64,000 nucleotides of DNA from Nitratireductor sp. B36 (GCF_020833685.1 NZ_JACKZY010000001.1:1066578-1130577); one strand, 5' to 3'. Shown: positions 1-8,768, numbered from the stretch's first letter. The notes: generated by a model not told the origin, from the letters alone. Translations and numbers: made by a program.

Positions 1-783
1 CTCGTGCGTTTCCTCATCGATCTGCTGCAGCTCGGAGGTGAACTCGATGACAAAGCCCGATGGCGAGACGAAATAGGCGAAGGGGTTGTTGCCCGGCCCA
101 TGCCGCCCTGGCCCCCAGGTCGGCACATGACCCTTCTGTTTCATGCGGCCGATGCCGCGCATGAACTCGTCGATCGAGGGCATTTCAAACGCAACGTGAT
201 TGACGCTTGCATAATTGCCCCGCACAAGCGCGATGGAATGGTGATCCGAATTACACCGCAGGAAGACCATTTGGTCGGCGGAGTAATCGGAAACGCGGAA
301 ACCCAGAACATGGGTGTAGAATTCCTGAACGCCTTCCATGTCCGGCGTGTTCAGCACCACATGGCTCACCTTGCGCGGCTTGGCCCATTCGGGTTCCTCG
401 TCAAGGCTAAGGGCATCGGTGCGGAACCGAAGGCGCCTGTTGTCCGGATCGAGCATCTCGAAACCATAGCCGCCGGCGTAATCGTCAAATGGTCCCGGCT
501 CACCAAGCACCACGCCTCCACGCTCGATGATCTGGGCATGGAGCGCGTCCATCGAAGCGCGGTCGGGCATCGCAAAATGCACATATTCGATGCCGTAGAC
601 GGGTCCGTCCTTCAGGCCGTAAAGGAAAGGCTCACTTCCGGTGCCGCGCAGAAGCGCCAAGCCGTCTTCCTTGTGAGCGAGGCTCAGCCCCCACATATCC
701 TCATAAAACGGCAGCGTGCCGGTGATGCCAGGCCCACGCATCATGATGCCCCGAAGGCTGCCGACGCGAACTGTATCTGCCAT
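1..783 (-). CDS. VOC-family extradiol-type dioxygenase (3' end cut by window)
   Basis: Translating the minus strand from the ATG at 783 gives at least 261 residues with no stop before the window edge, so the C-terminus is missing. Two vicinal-oxygen-chelate repeats are visible. The second carries a full extradiol 2-His-1-Glu iron site: H141 (SHVVLN), H196 (NHVAFE) and E247 (FVIEFTSE). The family cleaves catecholic rings next to the hydroxyls. It is the last visible gene of a leftward operon with a Rieske oxygenase, SDR and hydrolase, so a ring-cleavage role on a catechol-like intermediate is a reasonable inference; the exact substrate is unknown. Confidence 0.85.
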   Translation of the reverse strand, partial: MADTVRVGSLRGIMMRGPGITGTLPFYEDMWGLSLAHKEDGLALLRGTGSEPFLYGLKDGPVYGIEYVHFAMPDRASMDALHAQIIERGGVVLGEPGPFDDYAGGYGFEMLDPDNRRLRFRTDALSLDEEPEWAKPRKVSHVVLNTPDMEGVQEFYTHVLGFRVSDYSADQMVFLRCNSDHHSIALVRGNYASVNHVAFEMPSIDEFMRGIGRMKQKGHVPTWGPGRHGPGNNPFAYFVSPSGFVIEFTSELQQIDEETHE

Positions 784-803
784 GCTCGTTCCTCCTGCCG
801 GCT

Positions 804-1616
804 TCAGCCGGCTGTTTCCGCAAACGCGTCCAGCGCCGCTGCAAAGGCGGCGGGCGACTGTTGGTAAAGGGCGTGCCCGGCACCCGGCACCAGCGTGAGC
901 GCACCACGCCATGGCTGGCGCAACGCCGCATGGGCACGGCGGGCAGAATCGGGCGGCGTCACGACATCCTCCGCACCGACGATGACGTCTGTCGGCACCT
1001 GCAGGCGTTCCGCATCATCCAGAAGACGGCCGGACGCCAGCATGCGCGCTGCCTGCGGGTAGCCCGGCACGCTCACCTGCGCCATGCCATGGCGCACACG
1101 GTCCACGATGTCGGTGTTGGCTTCCGGTTCGAAGACCAGCCGCGGCGCGCGCAGCGCGGCGAATTTCTCCGCGCCCAGTGCCTCAAGGTCGTCAATGCGC
1201 GCCTGAGCAGCGGCACTCAAAGCGGCCCCGCGCGGCACGCCATGGCCAAGTGCCGGCGAACTCAAAAGGAGATGCGCGACGCGGTCGCGATGTGTGCTCG
1301 CAAAGGACGCCGCCATCAGGCAGCCGAGCGAGTGGCCTGCGAGAAAGACCCTATCCAGTTCCAGCCGGTCGAGAAACGCCTTCAGCGCCTCGGCATAATC
1401 GCTTGCCAGCGGCCAGTCCGCATCGAGCGGAGCCGATCCGCAATAGCCCGGCGCGTTCCAGGCGACGACGCGCCAGTCCCGCGGGAGATGCGGCAGAAGC
1501 GGTACGAAGGAGGCCGCGTTGGAGCCGACCCCATGCAGCATCACCAACGTCGGCCCGCCCGAACCTAGGCGCTCGAGATAGGCGATATTGCCGGATATGT
1601 GCTCTTTGAACGTCAT
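804..1616 (-). CDS. alpha/beta hydrolase
   Basis: 270 aa. The start at 1616 (MTFKEHIS) is chosen because the longer frame would run into the upstream SDR gene, which stops at 1624. The classic fold is readable: oxyanion loop HGVGSN (28-33), nucleophile elbow GHSLG with S96, acid D217 (GAEDVV) and H248 (GAGHAL). Family members hydrolyse esters or C-C bonds. Following an extradiol dioxygenase and Rieske oxygenase, it could act as a meta-cleavage product hydrolase or lactonase; this is inferred from context only. It is co-oriented and nearly contiguous with both neighbours (7 nt and 20 nt gaps). Confidence 0.85.
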   Translation of the reverse strand: MTFKEHISGNIAYLERLGSGGPTLVMLHGVGSNAASFVPLLPHLPRDWRVVAWNAPGYCGSAPLDADWPLASDYAEALKAFLDRLELDRVFLAGHSLGCLMAASFASTHRDRVAHLLLSSPALGHGVPRGAALSAAAQARIDDLEALGAEKFAALRAPRLVFEPEANTDIVDRVRHGMAQVSVPGYPQAARMLASGRLLDDAERLQVPTDVIVGAEDVVTPPDSARRAHAALRQPWRGALTLVPGAGHALYQQSPAAFAAALDAFAETAG

Positions 1617-1623
1617 GACCGCC

Positions 1624-2364
1624 TCAATTGAAGACAAAACCATTGTTGACCGGCAGGATCTGCCCGGTGAGCGCGAGCGCGCCCTCGCTGAGCAGAAAGG
1701 CAATGGTTTCCGTGATCTCGTCCGGGGCCTGTGCTCCAGGCACTGCCCTGCCCTCGGCATAAAGCCGGTGGCGGGCTTCCGGTACGTAATCCGTGGACTC
1801 CGTCGTCAGAATGCCCGGGGCAACCGCCGTCACGCCGATACGGTCGGGACCGAGTTCGCGCGCCAGCGACCGCGTCATCGACATCATCGCTCCCTTGCTG
1901 GCGACATAGGACAGCAGGCGCGGCGCGCCCCAGAGCGCCGTGTCAGATGCGACATTCACGATCCGGCCTGAGCCCGCAGCCTTCAAAAGCGGCGCGACCG
2001 CGCGTGTCATCAGCCAGGTGCCGCGCACATTGACCCGCATCACCCGGTCCCAGCTTTCGATGTCGATTTCATCGAAGGGGATGCCGCCAATGCCGGTCGC
2101 GATGGCGCCGTTGTTGACGAGCCCGTGCAGGGTGCCGCCATTCGCCTCGCCCAACGCCTTTGCCGCCGCCTCGATCGATGCCGGCTCGCCAAGATCGAGC
2201 GGGATAAAGCGCGCGCTCGTCTCTTTCGCGACCGCGCGGCCCTCCTCCTCGGCTATGTCGGCAAGCACGAGATCCGCACCGTGTTTCGCCAGGCATCGCG
2301 CGATTTCGGCGCCAAGCCCGCGTGCGGCTCCCGTCACCAGTATGGTGCGTCCCTCAAGCATCAT
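1624..2364 (-). CDS. short-chain dehydrogenase/reductase
   Basis: 246 aa classical SDR. The nucleotide-binding motif TGAARGLG is at 11-18, NNGA at 84-87, and the catalytic S140, Y153 and K157 (YVASK) are present. An acidic residue (D36) at the end of beta-2 favours NAD(H). The start overlaps the stop of the Rieske gene by 4 nt (ATGA type), indicating translational coupling. In an operon with a ring-hydroxylating oxygenase the natural role is rearomatisation of a cis-dihydrodiol to a catechol, although many SDRs act on other alcohols; substrate is not readable from sequence. Confidence 0.88.
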   Translation of the reverse strand: MMLEGRTILVTGAARGLGAEIARCLAKHGADLVLADIAEEEGRAVAKETSARFIPLDLGEPASIEAAAKALGEANGGTLHGLVNNGAIATGIGGIPFDEIDIESWDRVMRVNVRGTWLMTRAVAPLLKAAGSGRIVNVASDTALWGAPRLLSYVASKGAMMSMTRSLARELGPDRIGVTAVAPGILTTESTDYVPEARHRLYAEGRAVPGAQAPDEITETIAFLLSEGALALTGQILPVNNGFVFN

Positions 2365-3392
2365 TCAGCCGCCATCTCGGCTTCGATCTGGCTTTTTGCC
2401 GCGCGGGTCAAAATCTGCCTGACGCGGGAGACGCCGAGGTCGTGCTGATAGAGCATTTCCCGCTTGCGTGCGTCGTCGGGCATGCCCTCCAGCATCACCC
2501 GATCCTGCTCGAGCACGTCCCAGTGGGTCTTTTCCAGGCGCGCCCGATAAAGGAAGCGCCAGCTTTCGCGAGCAAGCCCCGAGACCTTGCGCATGCGCCA
2601 GAAAAAGACCTTGCAGGTGTTGGCATCGACGGGCGTGACAAAGCCGATGATGCGGAACACGCCGCCCGGACCGGCTGCCGGCGGATAGGGGATCTCAAGG
2701 AAACAGAACATCGAGCCCGGATGAACCTCGAACTCGGTCCAGTCGAAATTTTCGCCGACCTGCCCCACACGGCTGACCCGGAAACCCGTGTCGGTCTTGT
2801 CGAGCTTCATCAGATCCTGTTTGGAACCGAAGGCGAGTGTGAAGCTTTCCGCATGCAGGTAGCAGCCATGCATCGGGTCTGCGAGATTGTCGAGTGCATA
2901 GCGGTAGTTGGTCTTCCACTCGCCGGTGCACAGAAAGCCCGTCCAGGCCTCATCGGTCAGCTCTTTCGGCAGCGCCAGCGGCGGCGCTTCGGGCTGTTCT
3001 GCGGAGCGTATGTAGACGAATACGGCATCACCAGCTTCCGCGACCTCGAAGGATTTAAGCGCCTTGCGCCCTTCCAGCGCGCATTCGGGCATGGCCGGAA
3101 CCCGCACCACCACACCCTCGCCATTCACGACAACACCATGATACCGGCAGCCGATATTGCCTTCGTGAATTTCGCCATAGGAGAGCGGCGCGCCGCGATG
3201 TGGGCAGAAATCCTCCACGCAGCGCAGCCGGTTCTCTGCATCGCGCCACAGGACAATCTTGTTGCCGAGCACGCGTGTTCCATAGGGCTTGCTCGCCTTG
3301 ACCTCCACCGATTTGGCCACCGGGTACCACTGGCCATGCAGACCGGTGTTCACCCGCTCCTCGATCAGCGCTTTTTTGTCGATGCCTGTCAT
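2361..3392 (-). CDS. Rieske [2Fe-2S] aromatic ring-hydroxylating oxygenase, alpha subunit
   Basis: 343 aa. The N-terminal Rieske domain has the complete C-x-H...C-x2-H cluster (C63, H65, C82, H85). The catalytic domain has the mononuclear iron motif D-P-M-H-x4-H (D172, H175, H180). This matches single-component-type alpha subunits that work without a beta subunit; no beta subunit or dedicated ferredoxin/reductase gene is seen nearby, so electrons must come from elsewhere. It lies between the importer genes and the SDR, with which it overlaps by 4 nt. Substrate is probably an aromatic acid delivered by the adjacent transporter (inference). Confidence 0.9.
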   Translation of the reverse strand: MTGIDKKALIEERVNTGLHGQWYPVAKSVEVKASKPYGTRVLGNKIVLWRDAENRLRCVEDFCPHRGAPLSYGEIHEGNIGCRYHGVVVNGEGVVVRVPAMPECALEGRKALKSFEVAEAGDAVFVYIRSAEQPEAPPLALPKELTDEAWTGFLCTGEWKTNYRYALDNLADPMHGCYLHAESFTLAFGSKQDLMKLDKTDTGFRVSRVGQVGENFDWTEFEVHPGSMFCFLEIPYPPAAGPGGVFRIIGFVTPVDANTCKVFFWRMRKVSGLARESWRFLYRARLEKTHWDVLEQDRVMLEGMPDDARKREMLYQHDLGVSRVRQILTRAAKSQIEAEMAAE

Positions 3393-3481
3393 GTCCGTCT
3401 CCGTACTGGATCCCGGAAGCCTCCCGCCTCCGGTGGTCTTGTTTGTTCAAAGCCAGCTTCGGCCCACTGTCTTGCGCAGGT

Positions 3482-4312
3482 CTAATGCTGGGCTTTCGGC
3501 AGATAGTGCAGCACCCGTTCCTCGATCCGCACGAGCACCGTGTAGAGAAGGAAGCCGATCACGGTCAGAAGCACGATGGCGTTGAAGACCATCGCCGCAT
3601 TCGCCTGTCCGCCGCCGTAGGAAATCAGGAAGCCGAGCCCGGTGTTTCCGCCCACCAGTTCACCAACCGTCACGCCGATCACCGCAAGCGTGGATGCGAT
3701 CCTCAGCCCCGCCATCAGATTGGGCAGGGTGGACGGCATCTCGACCTTCATGAAGATGCCCCAGCGGGAAAGGTTGTAGGCACGTGCCAGATTGACCAGA
3801 TCACGGTCGACCGTGCGCATGGCCTGCAGCACATTGACCAGAACGGGAAAGAACACGATCAGCACGGTGACCAGAAGCTTCGGCATGGCGTTGTAGCCGA
3901 ACCACATGATGAACAGCGGTGCGAAGGCAACTTTCGGGGCGATCTGAAGCGCCAGGATATAGGGCGAAAGCACCTTCTCCCAGAATTCCGACATACCGAG
4001 CAGATAGCCGATCACCGCACCAAGCAGGCTTCCGATGGCAAAGCCGAGCACCGTGTAGAGCGCCGTCGAAAGCGTGTGGCCCACCAACCCTTCCTGAAGC
4101 AGCATGCGCTTCATCTCGATGAGGCAGTCCGTCACCGTCGGGATGATGAATTTCGGCACCCCAAGCGCCGGTGGCAGGAACTGCCAGGCGAGCAAAACGA
4201 GCACCAGAAGCGCCAGACTGGCCAGATATGTCTTACTCTGCGAACTCATAACGGGCTTTGCCACCTCGGCCGGGGCTTTCGCCCCGGTCTCCATCGAACC
4301 GACCTGTGTCAT
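3482..4312 (-). CDS. ABC transporter permease, SsuC/TauC type
   Basis: 276 aa hydrophobic protein with about six membrane segments and the EAA-like loop typical of the nitrate/sulfonate/taurine importer permeases (region LVNLARAYNLSRWGIF). Its ATG overlaps the stop of the binding-protein gene by 4 nt. With the binding protein (4309-5283) and ATPase (5310-6080) it forms a complete importer. In this family many systems outside sulfur metabolism import aromatic carboxylates or pyrimidine-like compounds; the catabolic neighbours favour an aromatic acid. Confidence 0.9.
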   Translation of the reverse strand: MTQVGSMETGAKAPAEVAKPVMSSQSKTYLASLALLVLVLLAWQFLPPALGVPKFIIPTVTDCLIEMKRMLLQEGLVGHTLSTALYTVLGFAIGSLLGAVIGYLLGMSEFWEKVLSPYILALQIAPKVAFAPLFIMWFGYNAMPKLLVTVLIVFFPVLVNVLQAMRTVDRDLVNLARAYNLSRWGIFMKVEMPSTLPNLMAGLRIASTLAVIGVTVGELVGGNTGLGFLISYGGGQANAAMVFNAIVLLTVIGFLLYTVLVRIEERVLHYLPKAQH

Positions 4313-5283
4313 TGGACGAATTCGTTCGTGTAAAGATCATCGATCGGAACGGCGGTCTGGACGATGCCATTGTCGACATAGAAGGCCTGCACCTTGCCGA
4401 TGCGTGTCGGATCGAATGCGCCGAGCGGCTGGTTTTCGCCTTCGGGGTAAACCAGCGTTGCATAAGAGCGCAGAATGCCCTCGATCTCGGCTTCCTTGCC
4501 CGCATGCTGTGGGACCGCGGCGACATAGTCCTTGGCCGCCTGAGCCGGATCGGCAGAGATATCGGCAACCGCCTTCAGTACGGCACCGACGAAGCCGCGC
4601 ACCACTTCCGGACGCTCTTCGATGGTCTTGTCGGACGCGATGATGGCTTGCGCCATGGCGGGGAAGACTTCATCGACCGGCATCTGTTCCATCTCGACGC
4701 CTGCTGCCTCGATGGCGGCAATCCATTCCGGCACACCGGACATGGCCTGCAGGTTTCCAGCGATGGTCAACTGAATGATGCCGCCCGGGCCGACCGCCTG
4801 AATATCGGCATCCGCCTTGCTCAACTCGGCCGAAGCCAAAACGCCGAGCAGGTTGTAGTAAGTGGTGTCCTGAAAGGCGAGAACGCCGATCGACTTGCCC
4901 TTTAGGTCCGCGGGCCCGGTAATGCCGCTGTCCTTGCGCCAGGCGAGCTGCGTCAGGCCGCGCCCGCCGAGCAGGGCCACGCCACGAATGTCGAGCCCGT
5001 TGGCGCGCACGATGATCGGCGTGTCGCCAATGCCTCCGCCAAGATCCGCATTGCCGACCGCGACCTGGGTGGCCACGTCGGCGCCGCCCTTGCCCACCTG
5101 AAATGTCACATCGAGACCGGCATCACCGAAATAGCCTTTGCTCTTGGCAAGCTGGAAGGGTGCGAATGCCGGCAGGAAGTCAGGTGCCGGGAAGAGATAA
5201 GTCACTTTTTCGGCAGCTATCGCACTCACGGCCGAGGCCGTCAGAATGGCAGCGGCAAGTGCTGATTTGAGCATGCGTTTCAT
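4309..5283 (-). CDS. ABC transporter substrate-binding protein, NMT1/SsuA family
   Basis: 324 aa with an N-terminal Sec-type signal peptide (MKRMLKSALAAAILTASAVS...A). The body has the family hallmark 'K-G-Y-F-x-D-A-G-L-D-V' near residue 50 and a GGADVATQVAVGNADLG stretch. Binds the ligand in the periplasm and delivers it to the permease encoded immediately downstream. A second paralogous binding protein sits at 9786-10790 in the same putative regulon, so two related importers may cover different substrates or affinities. Confidence 0.9.
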   Translation of the reverse strand: MKRMLKSALAAAILTASAVSAIAAEKVTYLFPAPDFLPAFAPFQLAKSKGYFGDAGLDVTFQVGKGGADVATQVAVGNADLGGGIGDTPIIVRANGLDIRGVALLGGRGLTQLAWRKDSGITGPADLKGKSIGVLAFQDTTYYNLLGVLASAELSKADADIQAVGPGGIIQLTIAGNLQAMSGVPEWIAAIEAAGVEMEQMPVDEVFPAMAQAIIASDKTIEERPEVVRGFVGAVLKAVADISADPAQAAKDYVAAVPQHAGKEAEIEGILRSYATLVYPEGENQPLGAFDPTRIGKVQAFYVDNGIVQTAVPIDDLYTNEFVQ

Positions 5284-5309
5284 CGAAATTCCCCTTTGTT
5301 TGTGGCCAA

Positions 5310-6080
5310 TCAGATGGCTTTTTCTTCCAGCTTCAGATGCTTGAATATCTGCCCCGCGTAGTCGCTGACTTCGGGCATGACCCGGCGCTGCAGCGGCTCG
5401 TCGCGATGCGGCAGGTCGACCTTGATCTCCGCCACGACCGTGCCGGGGCGTTCGGACAGGACGAGAATACGGTCAGACATCAAAACCGCCTCGGCCAGAT
5501 CGTGGGTGATCAGCAGCGTCGTCTTTCCGGTCTCGGAGATCGTTCGGGCAAAGCTGTTCTGCAGCAGCAGTTTGGTTTGCGCATCGAGCGCAGAGAACGG
5601 TTCGTCAAGCAGGACGATTTCCGGCTTGATCGCCAGCGTTCGTGCCAGTGCCGCACGCTGACGCATGCCGCCGGAGAGCTGATATGGGAAATGGTTCTCG
5701 AACCCCGCCAGATGACAGCGCTTCAACTCTGCCATGGCGCGGTCGCGCCGCTCGGCCCGCGCGACGCCACGTGCTTCCAGTCCAAACTCAATATTCGAGA
5801 CGATATCCCGCCAAGGCAGAAGCAGATCCTTCTGCAACATGAAGCCCACATGCGCATTGGGGCCGCTGACAGGCTCGTCACTGACCAGAACCTCACCGCG
5901 CGTTGGCTGGTAGAGGCCGGCGGTCATGCTCAGGATCGTGCTCTTGCCGCAACCGGACGGTCCGACCACGGAAACGAATTCGCCCTCGTTCACCCGGAAA
6001 CTGATGTCCTTCACGGCAACGAGGTTCTGCCCGGTCCCGGTGGTGAACTCCTTGCTTACAGAGCGAAACTCAAGCGCCAT
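5310..6080 (-). CDS. ABC transporter ATP-binding protein, SsuB/TauB type
   Basis: 256 aa starting at the ATG 6080 (MALEFRSV); the longer reading upstream overlaps the preceding small gene and is rejected. Walker A GPSGCGKST, signature LSGGMRQR, Walker B VLLLDEP-type and the H-loop (LITHDL) are intact. It energises the permease/binding protein pair downstream. The start lies inside the end of the small upstream gene (stop at 6070; 11 nt overlap), which suggests the small protein and the ATPase are translationally coupled. Confidence 0.9.
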   Translation of the reverse strand: MALEFRSVSKEFTTGTGQNLVAVKDISFRVNEGEFVSVVGPSGCGKSTILSMTAGLYQPTRGEVLVSDEPVSGPNAHVGFMLQKDLLLPWRDIVSNIEFGLEARGVARAERRDRAMAELKRCHLAGFENHFPYQLSGGMRQRAALARTLAIKPEIVLLDEPFSALDAQTKLLLQNSFARTISETGKTTLLITHDLAEAVLMSDRILVLSERPGTVVAEIKVDLPHRDEPLQRRVMPEVSDYAGQIFKHLKLEEKAI

Positions 6081-6372
6081 AGCCGTGAGCCTCGTACGCC
6101 GCGTCCAGTTCCCTGTTCGTTGCCACGAGCTCTTCGTTGAGCAGCTCTTCCGTCCAGTCTGTTCTTCCGGAGCGAGGCGCAACCACGCCCTTTTCGGCCA
6201 GTTGCTGCGCTACTGCGGAAAAGTCGTGCTCACCGGTGGCATAGATCGCCATCAACGCGTCGGCGAGCGCGTTCTCTCGCTCGTCCAGCTCACGCCCCCG
6301 GCATTGATGCTCCAGCCCGGGACGCCCCGTGTCGAAGGCGCGCTGCGACAGGCGATCTTTGAAGGCGTCCAT
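6070..6372 (-). CDS. small protein with recombinase-like helix-turn-helix character, first gene of catabolic operon
   Basis: 100 aa from ATG 6372, chosen over 6408 because GGGAG lies at the right distance before it and because an ATG at 6408 would lie inside the operator copy. The middle part (ALADALMAIYATGEHDFSAVAQQLAEKGV) resembles the recombinase-like HTH module found as small stand-alone proteins in oxygenase operons; I recognise the pattern but cannot confirm it by search. It has no catalytic motif. It is the promoter-proximal gene of the leftward operon, overlaps the ABC ATPase gene and is preceded by the composite operator. Confidence 0.65.
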   Translation of the reverse strand: MDAFKDRLSQRAFDTGRPGLEHQCRGRELDERENALADALMAIYATGEHDFSAVAQQLAEKGVVAPRSGRTDWTEELLNEELVATNRELDAAYEAHGYGA

Positions 6373-6390
6373 CTCTTGCTCCCACTCAAC

Positions 6391-6415
6391 GTTCAAATAA
6401 GAACACATTGTTCAA
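6391..6415 (-). promoter_or_regulatory. composite operator copy A
   Basis: Read on the minus strand: TTGAAC, 5 nt, GTTC, 6 nt, GAAC. It lies 18 nt upstream of the ATG at 6372. The same arrangement recurs at 6563-6587 and 9746-9770. An IclR-type regulator gene lies between the operons (8837-9673), and that family is known to use half-sites in combined inverted and direct arrangement, so it is the likely binder (inference). Confidence 0.7.
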
Positions 6416-6562
6416 AATTAGAATGACGAATCCCGGCTTCCTTGTCAACTGCCCTTCCAAGCGGCTGGGGAGGCCGAGGTCCTCTCCGCAAACAACCGGA
6501 TCGCCCGGCCTTGATGCTGGGGCCGCGTTGACACCGAACTTCACACGGAATACCGTTATTTA

Positions 6563-6587
6563 TTGAACTATAAGTTCTTATTTGAAC
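6563..6587 (+). promoter_or_regulatory. composite operator copy B
   Basis: TTGAAC, 5 nt, GTTC, 6 nt, GAAC on the plus strand, 18 nt upstream of the monooxygenase start at 6606. Copy A and copy B share the spacer TTATTT between the second and third half-sites. Copies A and B face outward from a 147-bp divergent promoter region. Confidence 0.7.
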
Positions 6588-6605
6588 ATATTGGGAGTGA
6601 GCTGG

Positions 6606-7736
6606 ATGAAGATCGGCATAGCCGGTGGCGGCGTTGGTGGAATGGCAACGGCGATCGCGCTGCAACAACAGGGGCACGCGGTCACGATTTTCGAGCGCGC
6701 CCGCGCCTTCGGCCGCATCGGTGCCGACGTCAACCTCACCCCAAACGCAGTGCATGCGCTCGACGGGCTCGGGATCGGAGACCTTTTGCGCAAGACAGCG
6801 GCACGGCCTGAATATCGCATCAGCCGCACGTGGGATACCGGCGAGGAGACCTCGCGCCTCCCCATGAGCACGGCGGCCGAGGAACGCTATGGCGCGCCTC
6901 AGCTTACCATTCACCGGGCTGACCTTCTGGCAGCGCTAGAGAATGCTTTGGCTCCAGACACCATTCGCTTTGCAACACAGGTGCAAAGCGCAGAGGTGAA
7001 CGAGACCGGTGCGACCGCTCTTCTGACCGATGGAGCGCGCTTTGACTGCGATGTGCTGATCGGAGCTGACGGCATTCACTCGGCCGTGCGGCATTCACTC
7101 TTCGGCGAGGATCATCCACGCTTCACCGGTCTGGTGTCCTACAGGGCCGTGTTCCCGCGCGAGCGCGGCGAAGGCATTCCCAATCTCGATTCCTTCACCA
7201 AATGGTGGGGCCCGACCCCCGAGCGCCAGATCGTCACCTTCCCGCTCAATCTGGGCAAGGAGATTTTCGTCTTTGCCACCACACCGCAGGATGACTGGAC
7301 CGAAGAGGGCTGGACATTGCCCGGAGATATTCAGGCACTGCGTGACGCCTATGCGGATTTCCACCCCGAAGCCCGCGCGCTGCTCGACGCCTGCGAAAGC
7401 GTAACCCGTTCAGCATTGCATGTGCGCGAACCCATGGAGCGCTGGTCGCGCGGCGCGATTACGCTTCTGGGCGATGCCGCTCACCCCATGGTGCCCTTCA
7501 TGGCGCAGGGTGCCTGCATGGCCATCGAGGATGCAGTCGTTCTGGCCAGGGCGCTCGAAGGCGCCACGCCCGCTTCCATCCCCGAAGCCCTGCGCAGCTA
7601 TGAAGGCGCGCGCATACCGCGCACGGCGCGGGTGCAGGAGGGCTCGCTGGCCAATGACTGGCTCAAACAGGGTACCAATGCCGACTGGGTGTATGGCTAC
7701 AATGCCTGGGCCACGGAGCTTGCTGAAATGGCCTGA
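6606..7736 (+). CDS. FAD-dependent aromatic monooxygenase (salicylate / 6-hydroxynicotinate hydroxylase-like)
   Basis: 376 aa from ATG 6606, preceded by GGGAG; the longer frame start at 6582 overlaps the operator and is rejected. GxGxxG dinucleotide fold at residues 7-12, the second FAD motif GDAAHPMVPFMAQGACM in the last third, and an ADGIHSAVR stretch mark a class A flavoprotein monooxygenase. Such enzymes hydroxylate phenolic or pyridine carboxylates using NAD(P)H and O2. It diverges from the Rieske/ABC operon and shares its operator, so both probably respond to the same inducer. Substrate choice within the family cannot be settled here. Confidence 0.88.
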   Translation: MKIGIAGGGVGGMATAIALQQQGHAVTIFERARAFGRIGADVNLTPNAVHALDGLGIGDLLRKTAARPEYRISRTWDTGEETSRLPMSTAAEERYGAPQLTIHRADLLAALENALAPDTIRFATQVQSAEVNETGATALLTDGARFDCDVLIGADGIHSAVRHSLFGEDHPRFTGLVSYRAVFPRERGEGIPNLDSFTKWWGPTPERQIVTFPLNLGKEIFVFATTPQDDWTEEGWTLPGDIQALRDAYADFHPEARALLDACESVTRSALHVREPMERWSRGAITLLGDAAHPMVPFMAQGACMAIEDAVVLARALEGATPASIPEALRSYEGARIPRTARVQEGSLANDWLKQGTNADWVYGYNAWATELAEMA

Positions 7737-7764
7737 GCGCCGCCGGCTATACAAATCGGAACAA

Positions 7765-7800
7765 AAGAGCCCCCGACTTGGCGAAGCCGGGGGCGTTTTC
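7765..7800 (+). terminator. Rho-independent terminator
   Basis: GC-rich stem GCCCCCG (7769-7775) / CGGGGGC (7788-7794) followed by GTTTTC. It sits between the convergent monooxygenase gene and the bicupin gene and can serve the former. Confidence 0.8.
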
Positions 7801-7820
7801 ATTTCTCGAGAGCGCGGAGC

Positions 7821-8768
7821 CTACGCCGCCTCGTAGACAATCCCATCGGGCTTGGACGAGCCGATGACCGACCACACCGTGGCAGGCGCTGCGGCGTTGT
7901 TGCGGAACCAGTGCTTGCGGCCGGCCGGTGTCTTGACCAGATCGCGTGGCCCAAGCTCCACCTCCACAGTTTCGCCATTCTCTTCCCAGCCGACGATCAA
8001 CGATCCTTCAAGGACAAGATAAGCATCCTCCACATCACGCACGATCGGTTTGATGCCAACCTTGGAGGGAATGCCCAGCATTTCCTTGCGGCAAGTGTCG
8101 TGCTGAATACCGCCCTCGCCCACATAGACCTTGCGGGTGAAGCCAGCCTTCTCCCAGATCGTTGGCAGTTCACTGTGGCGCACCACATACTGCGCCATCA
8201 GCTTCTGCAGCGGGTGGCTGCCATTGCGATCGAAGGGGAGCGTCTTGCCGGGTTCGGCGCCGAAGCTACGCGCCAGCTCCGCCGGATGCTCCTTGGGATG
8301 ATAATGATAGACCGGCGGCAGCGGCTTGCCCACATCGACCGAAATCGACATCAGCACAGGCACCACGCCGTCGTTTCGGAAGCCGTGGCCGATCTCGCGG
8401 GCGTTGAGGATCATGTCCTTGGCGCCAAGCTTGACCTCGACCACCTCGCCATCCTTCTCCCAGCCCACAACGAGCACACCATCGATGATCAGGAAGCTCT
8501 CTTCGATCTCATGGCTGTGGCAGGCGGCATATTTGCCCGGCTCCTTGTGGATCAGGCTCAACGTGAAATGATCGGGCTTCAGGGTCGTTGTATCGCCCAC
8601 TTTCGGCGAACCGCCGGCACCGATATAGCGCATCTGCGCGCGGGCCAGATCATCGAAACCGGCATTCGAGGGAAAAGCGTTCCAGTCGAACGTCTTGTCG
8701 GTAAAGCGCCCCGTATGGGCAGCAAGGTCCTGAGCAAGCGCCGAAGCGGCAGTCGTGTGTATGGTCAT
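7821..8768 (-). CDS. bicupin protein, gentisate-dioxygenase-like
   Basis: 315 aa, good ribosome site (AGGAGAGG) before ATG 8768. Two cupin barrels are recognisable. The first has a full metal site, H-x-H-x3-E (HSHEIEE) plus a later His in REIGHGFRN. The second has the beta-barrel pattern (VLEGSLIVGWE, GPRDLVKTPAG) but no H-x-H, keeping only a lone KHWFRN His. This one-active-domain layout occurs in ring-cleaving bicupins such as gentisate 1,2-dioxygenase. With the neighbouring flavin hydroxylase it may cleave a dihydroxylated ring. It could also be a non-catalytic cupin; the assignment is moderate. Confidence 0.65.
   Translation of the reverse strand: MTIHTTAASALAQDLAAHTGRFTDKTFDWNAFPSNAGFDDLARAQMRYIGAGGSPKVGDTTTLKPDHFTLSLIHKEPGKYAACHSHEIEESFLIIDGVLVVGWEKDGEVVEVKLGAKDMILNAREIGHGFRNDGVVPVLMSISVDVGKPLPPVYHYHPKEHPAELARSFGAEPGKTLPFDRNGSHPLQKLMAQYVVRHSELPTIWEKAGFTRKVYVGEGGIQHDTCRKEMLGIPSKVGIKPIVRDVEDAYLVLEGSLIVGWEENGETVEVELGPRDLVKTPAGRKHWFRNNAAAPATVWSVIGSSKPDGIVYEAA

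Noticed and set aside
4-867. Long plus-strand frame at the left edge
   Set aside because: It is the antisense shadow of the VOC dioxygenase; the minus strand gives a clear two-domain protein with iron ligands.
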